DNA of 64,000 nucleotides from Apiospora phragmitis (lineage: Eukaryota > Ascomycota > Sordariomycetes > Amphisphaeriales > Apiosporaceae), in NCBI GenBank assembly GCA_038363925.1, contig JAQQWL010000017.1:62001-126000 (forward strand), given 5' to 3'. Below the pieces are notes generated by a model that ran no database searches, was not told the origin of the DNA, and was given only the letters and a program-made list of their open reading frames with translations. A program made the position numbers and the translations under genes. Positions within the stretch are counted from its first letter, which is position 1. Every line of letters starts with the position of its first letter. Positions 25,201 to 37,200 of this stretch are shown one piece after another.

Positions 25201-28200
25201 TAGTGAAGAGACTAAAGAGCTAATGAGACAAAAAGCGTTAGGTAGAAAATACTCCGAAGAGACTAAATTATTAATGAGTTCGAAACGTGGAAATCCTGTG
25301 AATATTTACGAAAAGTGTTCATCAGAAGGGTATAAATTAATAGGTAGTTTTGTTTCCGCGAGAAGAGCTGGTAAATTTTTAGGTATTAGCGGTAGTACTA
25401 TTCTAAGTTATATGAAATCGGGTATGGTCTTTAAAGATAGATATAAATTTTCATCCAAATAATGATAAATAGCTTTAGAATAACTATGAGTATAATTTCA
25501 CTGTATGCGGGAAACTCCTAAAGCCTTTGATACTAATAATCATATAAAAGAAAATATTAAAAGATTATGAGTGAAAACTCAAAGGATGTTACAATGGATA
25601 ATCATGCAGGAAACCAAAATAATATTTCTTTATATTATGAGTAGGTAATCCCCAGAGACTAAACGTGAAACTATGAGTTATGTAGTTTTCCTGGTATTAT
25701 GTATCCAGGAAAATCTTAACTGGTAGATTATATAGTCCAATTTTATATGAAAGTATAAAAAATTTTGACACTGATAGAATTAATATGAACTATTACACCT
25801 CTCCTGCGGCGTTGGTTGCCGTTTTTAAGCGGGGAAAGATTACCAAACTCCGGGGACCCCCTAAAATATCTGATACCAAGCCTCTTATGAAAATGAGTAG
25901 GTGGCTGAACTAATCATTCAGGTATGGTAACAAGTCAGAAGATATTTGAAAGATTAATGGGATATCGCGGATCTAAATCAGCAATATCTGAAAGTATTGC
26001 TGTAAAAGAGCAACGAGTGGAAGGTAGTCAACACATTTATTTAACTAACTCTAATATAATGTGTTTAAGGTGCACTCTAATGGGTTTCGAAATAAATTAT
26101 CAAGCCAAAAACCATTCTAAGCAAATATTACAAATAAGACAATTTTCTTATAGTAGATCTTTAGCGAATTTTTCACATACTCTTGCTATTCAGTCATCTG
26201 CCGCCAGTCTGCCTGAGCTTTTTTCATCTCTTAAGCCATGATTTATAACTGGATTTGTTGATGCTGAAGGATCTTTCACAGTTAGTGTTTTAAGAAGTTC
26301 TAGTGTTCGTACTGGTTGACAAGTGGGGGCTAGATTTAAATTAACTCTCCATTTAAAAGATTTACCTTTAATGAGAGAAATTCAAGCCTTTTTTGGTGGA
26401 AAAGGTAAGATAGTTTTATCTCGGCCTCCGGCCAAGTTTCAGTCGAAGACGCCCGAAACTAAAGATTATTGTACTTTTAGAGTGGATTCTCTGAAAGATA
26501 TTTTAAAGGTAATAATACCACACTTTAATGTATATCTTCCTGTTACTCAAAAGTTAGCTGATTACTTTCTTTTTAGAGATATAGTCATAATGATGAGTAA
26601 TAAAGAGCATCTAACAGCTGAAGGTTTAAATAAAATTATTTCTAGTAAAGCTTCTTTAAATCATGGTTTATCTAAGGAATTAAGAGCGATTTTTCATGAA
26701 GTTAAACCTGCATTAAGACCCTCAGTTGTAAACCAAGTAATACCTCATCCTGATTGGATGGCAGGTTTTGTTTCCGGGGATGGAAGTTTTTATCTTACTA
26801 TAAGAAAATCTCACGAACTAAAAGCTGGGTACAGAGCAGAGATAGGATTTGGAATTACTCAACATTCTCGTGATCAGGTTTTTATGGAAAGTTTTATTCC
26901 TTATTTTAATTGCGGTAAATTAAAAAAGGACGCTAGACATTCAGTTTTATATTTTACGGTCAGTAACTTTACGCATCTTATTGAAAAAATAATTCCTTTT
27001 TTTCAAGAGCATAAAATATTAGGTATTAAGTCTCTAGATTTTGAAGATTGATGCCAGGCTGCTGAAATTATTAAAGCAAAAGCTCATCTTACTACGGAAG
27101 GTGTAAATGAGCTTCGTGAACTTCATAATAGTATGAATAGTAAGAGATTGTCGATTAATTCTAATAAAGACTTAGATTAGCTTTTTATAGTTTAATCAAG
27201 TTTTATTTTGTATATTTTTGTATGATAAATTTGGTCGCAATGGCAGTAATATTAATATTAATAGCATTCCCTTCATTTAAATTATTATACTTAATGGATA
27301 AAAATTAAAGTCCACTTACAATCGTAAGATTGAAAGGTTCAAGAGGATGAATTTCAAGAATAGCTGAGGCGTTTTTCAGCCAACTTGAAGCGAAGCTTGT
27401 GGTTTAAGTAAATCTTCAGCAAATGCTGATGACAAACAAGAACGTTCAACGACTAGAAGATAAAATTTATTTACGAGAATAATCTTCCTACGCTTTTAGC
27501 ACAACATACGACTAAAAAATAATAAAGTTATGTAAGGTTGCGTCCCTTGCGTCCCTTCCCCTTTTAAGGGGTGTGTATGCATCCCAGCTAAGTCGGGATG
27601 TTAGCTAGAGTATCCTCCGTTAATTAGATTAGTTTTCTTGGTAAAGCCTTTTATAAGGACAATGAGAAAACTACTAATGTGACGAAGACATAGTCTGAAC
27701 CATATCGTGAGATATGGAATTAAAGAATAAATCTTTAATTAACATTATTGAATGTTAATAAGAGCTCTACAATGTCAGCTTTCCCTAAAGATTGTTTGAA
27801 TGGTAGACCTAAATTATTATTGTTTATACAATATACTTGCTCAAATATAAAAAGGCAAATCAACCAAAATATATCACAGTTATTATGAATAAGGGCTACA
27901 CTAAATATTACACGGACTGGTTTTATTCAATTGGAGAGTAATACTCTCTTTATGTCTTTACCTTCTTTTTTGAAAAAAAAAGAGGGTGTAAGAGGATTTA
28001 GTACGTTATCGGTAGGAAGAGCTGATGAGAACGGATCAGGAGCCGCCGCCGACGTGGTGTTACAACAAAGAGATATGAGTAATTTTTATGAATGATTTAG
28101 TGGTTTTACCGACGCAGAAGGATCTTTCTATATTGTTATTAGCCAGAGTTGTGCCTTTAGGTTTCAAATAAATTTACATAAGGATGATATAGACGTATTA

Positions 28201-31200
28201 TATTATATTCATAAAACACTAGGTTTTGGAGAAGTTAGATCCTACAAGAATTATTCATCTTTTACTGTAACAAGACTTAAAGATATGGCTCAATTACTCA
28301 ATATTTTTGCTCAATATCCACTTCAGGGTTCAAAATGACTTAATTATAAAGACTTTTCCAAAGCTTTTGAGCTCTATACTAGTAATGGTAAAGGCCCTAA
28401 TACATTAAAAGAAATATTATTAATTAAAAAGGGTATGAATAGCTTAAGATCTGATTTTAAATTCCCAAAAGATAAAGAAATTAGTATAACTCCTTACTGA
28501 TTATTAGGGTTTATTGAAGGAGAAGGTTGTTTTAGTATCAATAAAGGTAACAATTTTAGATTAGATTTTAGTATATCTCAGTCTTCTACTAACCTTGAAT
28601 TAATGCAAAAGATTAAGATTTATCTTTATAATCTTCCGGGTATTGATGGTAATTATGTAGGCGCTGTAGGTATCTCTAAGGTTATATCTAATAATATTAA
28701 TCATCAGTCTACTACTAGAATTGAGACTACTCGTATCCCGTTTATTACTGATGTTTTAATTCCTTTCTTAGAAAGTCTTGTTTGACAAAGTAAAAAGAGA
28801 TTTGATTTTGAAGATTGAAAGAATATCTTAATGTTAAAAGAACAAGGTCATCATTTGTCAGAACAAGGTGTCAAATTAATAAATCTTATTTTAAGTCAAA
28901 TGAATAACAACAGACTTACCACGAATTCTAGTCAGCCAGCTGTAGATAGAGCGCTTTTACTAGTTGAAGTTAACCAGTTACTTAGTGGACCTTCAAACTT
29001 CGAGATAAGGAATAATAGAAAATGAGTAATTTCGTTGAATAAATATTATCATTCTTCTCGTAAAAACATTAGTGTGGTCATAAAAGATGAAAACGGTAAT
29101 AATCTACATTCGTTTTACTCCCTAGTGGACTGTGCTAATTATTTAGATGTGGACCCTAGTACTGTATCTAAGAGAATAGATAAAGGTATATCATTTTTAT
29201 TAGAAAATAAACGTGTTTATGTTAAAAAAGAGGAAGTTAAGAGTTAGTTTCGTACCGAATATTCCTAAGTATTCCCTCCGAAGGAGGGAATCCTTTTTTT
29301 ATCTCTTTTTAGGCGCAAGCTCGTGCTCTTTATTTTAGTTCTGCATATAGATACAGTTTAGAAAATAATACTTGATATAAATTGGTTGTTTTAGCCGTTA
29401 CCAGGTGACGGCATCCGGCGCCAGCGCCCGGACGCTTAATATGTAATGTATAAGTTATTACATATAATATATAAATGACAGTTAACATATTAACTTATTT
29501 TATAAGTTATAACATAATTGGAAGTAAATGATTCTTCAATGTCAGTTTTAGCAGAGGGTTCATTAAAAGGTGGCCCTAAATCATATATAATAAATAAAAG
29601 AGAAGATACCTATTATACATCTTTAATAGGTCAAAAAAACAAAGTTAAATTAGTTAAAGCATGGAATAGGTTTGAAAATAATTTGATACATTATCCACGA
29701 TGTTCTATGTTTCATACTCTAGTTAGGGCTAAAAATAGAATAGGTCCCCATAATCAGGATATAATATCAGTATTAATCGGTTCATTGTTAGGAGATAGTT
29801 ATGCTAGTAATAGATCGGGGGAAGGAACTAGATCGGGGGAAGGAACTAGATTTTGCTATAGACAAAGTGAAATACATAGTGCTTATATATTCTGATTATA
29901 TGATTTTTTTCATAGTAGAGGTTATTGTTCTAATTTAAAGCCTAGAAAATACACTAGAAAAATCCGTAAAGGATCTAAATTATACTACGGTTATGAATTT
30001 AATACTTTCACATTTAGAAGTTTTAATTGAATACATAAAATGTTTTACAAAAGAGGAATAAAATATATTAATAAGGAAATTGAACAATACTTAACTCCAT
30101 TAGCTTTAGCTATTTTAATTTTATCTAAACCGGCTCAACCCAGAACGTCCTTGGACTTTGTTTTTTCTTATCCTTCGGATAAGAAAAAACATAGAAGGGC
30201 TAAAGGTTATGAATAATTCAATTTATATACTGGGTTACGTAGAGAGGAAGATATTAACAAATTAATCCTTATATTAAAAAATCGTTATGGTTTTATTTGT
30301 TATAGCATTAAAGATCAAAATTCTTTTTACGGAATAAGTATAGCTAATGAATCTAAAGATTCATTTATAGCTCTTGTACAACCTTATTTATATAATATTG
30401 AAAAGTCGATTTATGCGCAAGAAAGCGTTAAACCTTGTATTAATTTAACTTTAAATGCCAACTTAGCCTTGGGGAATAAATTAGTAAAGGGTAATAGATA
30501 TTCTTCAACTAAAAGTAGCTCTTTACCTGCTGCATCCTATTATAATCCTATTAATTTAAAATCAGTTATTTACAAAGAAAACCGAAAAAAGCCTGGAATA
30601 TATCGTTGAACAAACATAATAAGTGGAAAAATCTATATAGGTAGCTCATCTAATTTAGCCAAAAGATTTTCAGGTTATTTTTCTACTTATTTTTTAACTA
30701 AATAATCTTTAAAAACCAAAAGTCTTATATATTCTGCTTTATTAAAATATGGTTATAATGATATGAAATTAGATGTTTTAGAATATTGCGATCCTAAAGA
30801 ACTTTTAGTTCGAGAACAATACTATTTAGATTTATATTCTCCCCCCCCCCTCGGTCCAGAATCAGAGGCCCTGGCCCTGGGTCGAAGGATGAATATAATA
30901 TTTTAACGAAAGCTGGTTCTAATTTAGGGTTTAAACATTCAGATGAAACATTGTTTAAATTTAAACTTCGAAAATTCACTAAAGAACAGCTTGAATTATT
31001 ACGTAAAATATCTTCGGCTAATTTAATTGAATTTAATAAAAATAAACGTTTAAAAGTGGTTATACACGATTTTAATACTGATATAACTACTACTTATGAT
31101 TCAATAAATGAAGCTTCCAAAGCTATAAAGGTAGATATTAAAGCTTTTTGAACTCAGGAAAAATCTGAGCAAATAAATAATTATGTAATTCCTTATCAAG

Positions 31201-34200
31201 GTAGGTATGTTATGACTATTTTAAGAGAGGGTATAACTAATATAGATCACGTTAAAAGAGTAGAGCTAGCTAGAGTTAATATACCTAAAGGTCTAACTAA
31301 TTGAAATAAAGCCAAAGGTACTGTTATAGTTGTTACTAATATTATGACAATGGAAACAGTATATTATGATTCGATTAGTGAAGCAGCTAGAGCCTTAAAT
31401 GTAAATAGATTTACAATAAGTAGGCGTATAAAAGATCAAAAGATTTTAAAAGGTTTATATAAATTTTCTTATTTATAGTATTATTTCCAAGGATGATGGA
31501 GGATGAGCTAACCCGGGGTTAGAATAGCTACAAATTCTTTTACAATTGAAGAAGTAAATTTATTGATTAGTATATTAGAAAAAAAAATTTAAATTGAATT
31601 GTACAATTCAATATTTAAAAAATGTAGATAAATATTCTATATATATATTAGGTTCATCAATTTCTACTTTAAAGGATCTAATTTTGCCCTATTTACACCC
31701 TTCTATGTATCCTAAATTAAATATTTTGCCTCCGGCATCAAAAAATAATTTAGATATTAGCTAATTTAACCAAAAGTTCTTCTTAAATTCCCCCCCCATC
31801 CTATATATGATAGTCAATAAATAAATAATTAAATTTAATTGTTTATTTATAAGTTTCCGACGGGATTCTTAGAAAATTCAATATTTTCTGGCGACATGAG
31901 TGAAAACAGTTAAAATCTTATCATTTTTGATGAGACAAGACTGTCGGTAAATATTTTGTTTTTTTTTTATTTTATCGCCACAGACTGGGTCACTTGTGGG
32001 TGTCAATTTATTTGATGCTTAATGTACAGTCGAAATAATATACATAAAATTTAAATTTATATTTGCACCAATGATATTGAAGCTATCAATACCCTGATTT
32101 ATTAAATTCAGATGATGCTAATAATATGGAATTTGATTCATACATAGTGTATGAATCAGAATTAATAAGCGACGGTATTTTACTTGCAGTTGGTGATACT
32201 ATACCCCAGCGTATAGCTACACCTCTGCCTAACTTCTCTGAAGCTACCCAAACAGATCGTTTACAGGAGGCTTTAGACTTTCAACGTAGACAATCTGGTG
32301 TTTGTAAAGATGTCTACTCGCCATATTGAGATGGAACGGGTGGGTTTTTAACTAGATCCTTAAGAGATGACTTGGCTAGTCGTATTCGTAATTCAGATAA
32401 AAGCCATAATTTTTTTTAAGGGCTATAGCGATGACAATTGCGGGCCTAATGATGGTGAGATTAAGGTTTTTCATAATAAACCTAGGAAACTTCTTCATAG
32501 TACCACTACCATTAGAGAGATTGTTAGTAAGAGTACTAATTAAGTTTTTATTATTCATATGTATATTTGCACCAATGATATTGAAGCTATCAATACCCTG
32601 ATTTCTTAAATACCGATGAAGAGTTTATAGAATTTGATTCATATTTAGTGCCAGAATCGGATTTAGAAGACGGAGCTTTAAGAATGTTAGAAGTTGATAA
32701 TAGAGGGGGAAAGGCCTTAAGCAAGCCTTATTTAACTCTAAAGTAGCCAAACTCCGGGTAAATCCTAATAGCTCAGAATACTAACTTCTAACCTAAAAGG
32801 GTAAGGTAAGGGCCAGGCTAATTACCTCCTTGTGAAAGGATTTAATTAAAATACAAATCAAAAAAAAATTTTTTTTTTTATTAAATGGGTACAGTAATAA
32901 GTTCTGTAGATTTGACGAAAGTCAAAATGGATGTTCGCGGATCTAAATCACCTCTTAACAATGTGTAAAAGAGCAACGAGTAGACGGTTACTCGCCATAT
33001 ATTAGGTTAAACCTCGAATACCTCTTGAATACAAAGTGAGGATAGATATATGGTGTAAGGTGTATTCTAATAGCCTATTATTTTATTGGTCGGTTTCTTT
33101 GTAATTTATAAGTATACACTTCTAGTTCCCTCGACTCCCTCGGTTCCCTCGACTCCCTCGAAGAGGGAACCGAGGGACCTTGTCCCTTGGAGAGCGGAAC
33201 AAGTTCCGCCTTAAAAAAAATCGACGATTTTTTTTAAGGCGGGACTAGTTTAATCTCTTTAAAGTAGAAGCCTTTTACCTCCACTTCACGTCGGATAAGA
33301 GTTAGGTACAATTTCGACGTATCAAACCAATCTAAACAAGTTATAGAAGATAGAAAAAAATATAAAATATCGGAAACGAGGCGTTATGTCCTTAGCTTAT
33401 ACTTAAAGGTAGAAGAGGACCAGGACATGTTATCCTTCCTGAACTAACACATGTTAGATTCATCATCACTTCAGGTGATGTTATACATTCTTTTTCTGTT
33501 AATGCTTTAGGTATAAAATGTGATGCATAAAAAAATAATGGATGTAGGCTATTCGTTATGTGTGCTAAAGAGCTAAACTCCGGGGAAGCCCTAAAGCTTT
33601 AGTAACCAAAGATAAAAAGGAAACTTTTTAACCGGCCTGATTAATGACTCAGGGTAAGGTAGTATCACTAAAGATGATGGTAACTGAAATGGGCGATCGC
33701 GGATCTAAATCAGTAATATATTTCTTTTTACCCCCAGATCCCCCCCCCCCGATATCTCTTCGAGATAAGGGGGGGGAAGTGGTTATGCAGCACGGGATAG
33801 AATTAGGTTATTACTGTAAAAGAGCAACGAGTAGACAGTTCTTCAATCAAGTTTATATATGTTACATAGATGACTATTTTTTTGATTGTAAGGTGTACTC
33901 TAGTTGCCGGGAAATCCGGTTCTAGGATCAAATAAAACGAGATAGTATTTACTATTCTGAATATAACCCTAGATTAAAGTTACTACAACGGCCTGACCTT
34001 TTTACTAGGTTTAAGTTGTTATGCGGTTTATTTAATAGTTCTAGCCTTCTTTTCCTTTTAATTTCATTAAGGAATAAAGGGAAAAGGCTATGAAAAGTTG
34101 ATGGATTAATGCTGAGATTTATTCCAGGTAAAATAAAATCTAATACCGTGAAATTAGAATTTCCAAATAGAGCTAGTTTAATTGGCTTTAATAAGCGTCC

Positions 34201-37200
34201 TCGGCCTCCGGCCAAGTTTCATTGTTTTTTCTTGCCCCGAGGGCAAGAAAAAACACAGAAGACGCCCGAAACTAATGTTAATTTATTCAATAATAAATGA
34301 TCATGTACCCTTCGGCCTAGGCCCAAGGACCTAGTCCTGGGCCGAAAGGAGGATAAATTTAAATTCTTATATAGATTTGAATCTGGATTAACACTATCTG
34401 GTTCCCCGAAGGGGAAAGAGAAGGACTATCGTCCTAATACTATAGCTTTAGAACATATTAATAGCGGTAATCCCACAACAAGTGAAGTTATTAATAGTGT
34501 GTTGCTTAATCAAAATGTTTCTATAACTCAGAAAGAATTAGACGATCTTTTATCTCTTCCTAAAGTTAATTTTGATTTACCTATTACAGATCAAACATAT
34601 CCTGCTTTAGTAGGATTAATAGGAAAACCGGGTTCTAGGCGTAGTAAAGCAGGAGTATATATTTTTTCTCATAAGTATTCTGATAAAAAATATGTAGGAT
34701 CAAGCAATGATTTAGCAAGAAGATTTAAACAATATTTTGAAAAGAATACTCTATTTTCTCGGCCTTCGGCCAAGTTTCAGTCGTCTCTAAAGACGACGCC
34801 CGAAACTAACAAAGATACAGGTATTTTGTTACCGGCTCCGCTGCCCAGTACGTCCTTAGACTTTGTTTTTTCTTATCCTTCGGATAAGAAAAAACATAGA
34901 AGGGCTATGATAGAAAAGGAAGATTTAAAGGCGTTTACTCTAGAGGTTGCCGTTATACCTTCTGCTTTTTATAAATATTCTCATTGTTTTTTAGAACAGT
35001 GTTTTTTATTAGATAAGAGATTTAATCTTAATACTCATAAGATAGTGAATTTCAGAGTTAATCAAGGGTTTAAAATATATTTATACGATAAGGACTGTAA
35101 AACTTTATATTATTCTAGTATCTCATTAAATGCTTTTTGTGCTGATTTAGGTATACATCATACTTCTTATAAAAAACATGTAAACAAGAATGAACTTTTT
35201 TTAGATCATTTTATTATCTCTAATAACCTTATTTCAGAAGCAGTACCTACAGATTTAACAGAATTACAGGTTCGTGCGCTTATTAATAAACAAAGAATAA
35301 ATAGTTTAGGTAAATTGCACAAATCTTCTGGTAGCTCAGTAGAGGTTTTTGATACAGATACAAATACTACTATATTATTTGATTCAGTAGCAAAAGCAGC
35401 ATCTAAATTCGGTATTAGTAGATCATCTGTAAGAAATTACATATCTAACGGAAAGCCATACAAACATCGTTATATGTTTAAGTTTGTTTCTCTTTAACCG
35501 TTCCATTTTCCCTCCGGGAATAGAAGGGGATGAAGATGGTTAAAGAAAATTCTGAAAGCCGGTATTTTTTTTTTAGGTCGAAGTTGTAGCACGACCCTGG
35601 TAGAACTGGGATTGAGAACCCCCTTTAAATAAATATGCCAGGCTGTGGGGGGGAGAATCTTTTTATTATCTCTCTCACAATAAATCGTCAAATTGCGGGA
35701 AAGCCTTAAAGCTATTTCAACCAAGTAAGAGTGGTAACACATCTTATGGCTCACGTAATGAATTGAGGTAAGGTAAAATCGAAATAGATGCACGTAAGGA
35801 AATAGGTAATCCGCAGCCAAGCTCCTAATATTTTAATTATAAGTATAGGTGTGCAGTTCATCGACTAAACGGCGGTTGGTTTTAGCATTATATATTAAAT
35901 ATTTGCTAAGAACTTAAGATATAGTCAAACCCTATCCGAAAGGATACAGGATAATCTTTCTATTATTCCTAAGCTTACCCTGTGTGGGGCTTTAAAATCC
36001 GCTTGCTAATAAAAAGTACGTATTACAATAGACTCTCTAGCTATCTTTAGCTTACAAGTGAAAAATAAACCCGCGGCAAGATTTAGAAAAATATAATTGG
36101 TTACCCGTTAATAGGATAAAGGGTGCTGCTACCTTATTTTACGCACTCTTTATTTATGGGAAAGTATTCTAACTCGTCCCTATATATATTTTTATAGGGC
36201 AAAAGGATATATTTGAAATTAGATCAACCATCTAAACGGAACGTTCTCAAGGTAGCCGACATTGTCAGTACCCAGAGGGTTTATATTTACATAAAAAGTG
36301 TTTTGCTGGCTAAAAGTATTAACCGCTACGTAGATACTCCTATTTTACCTTTAATTAATAAAAGGTGTCTTGCCCTGGCTAGGCCAGGCTTTTCGCCTTT
36401 TTTTTCACGGAAGTTTAGCACATCCACACTTAGACAGCAAAATGTGTCAAAATTGGTTAGTCTTTTGGATTCTTTTCCTTCATTGTCTGAAAATCTACGT
36501 TTGTATATTATTAGCCCACAGCAACCTAATATCAAAGAATGTCATCAAGTATTCCTAAAAGTGTATAACAGTCTTACCGATCCTACTGTAAAACTATTTA
36601 TACAAAATAATTGTTCACATTTAATTTCCTTGGATAAATTTGATAAGGAAATAATTAAAAAAGATTTTTTAGATTATAGGATAGAAGGTCAGGATAAACA
36701 AGGACATCCTAGTTTGTATGCAGGTAAGTCAGGTTGCTATGCTTTTTTGTGTTTAAAGACGGGTGATTATTACGTAGGATCGGCTATTTGTTTATATACT
36801 CGTTATAAAACACATAAGGTTAGAAGTAGCAGACCTGAAAAGGGTGGTACTACTTCTTTATATCTTTCAATTCGGAAACACGGATGACATAATTTTGTTT
36901 GAAGACCTCTTATACTTACCAATAACTATATAAACAACTTTACTCAAAAAAATCCTGAGTATGAGTTAAGTTTAGAATCATTGTTTATACTGAGATCCAT
37001 CACACAATTTGAGGTTAGATTGTACGAACAATTCTGGCTTACTCAATTTAGACCTAAATTAAATAGTAATTATGGTGTAGGATTTCCTTTTAGTAGCGGG
37101 GATATAAGCACTTATCATACATATGATAGTTCTAAACCCATAGAAGTAAGAGCGGAGGAGAATACCCAATTTTCAATGAAATTTTCATCAAAGAACAGAG

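Larger units (their letters stand above)
22474..25767 (+). mobile_element. Group I intron in cox2 with two endonuclease genes
   Basis: The core lies at the 3' end (25504-25745: TGCGGGAAACTCC, ATGCAGGAAACC, CCAGAGACTAAACGTG, TATATAGTCC). A sequence near the 5' end (GTGCCAGCTCAAAAGTGTTC, 22498 on) recurs at 24540 (GTGCCTGCTCAAAAGTGTTC), so the intron contains two 5' parts in tandem, each leading into its own ORF. Confidence 0.8.
25801..27242 (+). mobile_element. Group I intron in cox2 (ID-like core)
   Basis: The exon before it is only 33 nt (TLIELIWTITP). Core at 25849-26100 (CCAAACTCCGGGGA, CGCGGATCTAAATCA, GTAAAAGAGCAACGAGT). The 3' end GATAAATTTGGTCGCAATG matches the nad2 ID-like introns, showing one family spread over two genes. 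Confidence 0.83.
29560..32569 (+). mobile_element. Group I intron in cox2 with nested endonuclease genes and two possible 3' ends
   Basis: P1 pairs exon AGGGT with GCCCT at 29573-29577. The core end (ACAGACTGGGTCAC, AATGTACAGTCG) is at 31979-32034. Two near-identical 3' junctions follow: TATATTTG before CACCAATGATATTG at 32065/32066 and again at 32569/32570. Only the second leads into real Cox2. Confidence 0.8.
33529..35593 (+). mobile_element. Group I intron in cox2 (ID-like core) with GIY-YIG ORF
   Basis: Core at about 33575-33920 (CTAAACTCCGGGGA, CGCGGATCTAAATCA, GTAAAAGAGCAACGAGTAGAC). It ends in G35593, before an 8-nt exon. This core class otherwise carries LAGLIDADG genes in the window, so the endonuclease type has been exchanged. 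Confidence 0.75.

Noticed and set aside
29271..29290. Rho-independent terminator after the LAGLIDADG gene
   Set aside because: The hairpin with a T-run looks like one, but bacterial-type termination is not expected in fungal mitochondria and it lies inside an intron.
33126..33250. CRISPR-like array of CCCTCG units
   Set aside because: The units are adjacent, palindromic and without unique spacers; mitochondria have no CRISPR systems.
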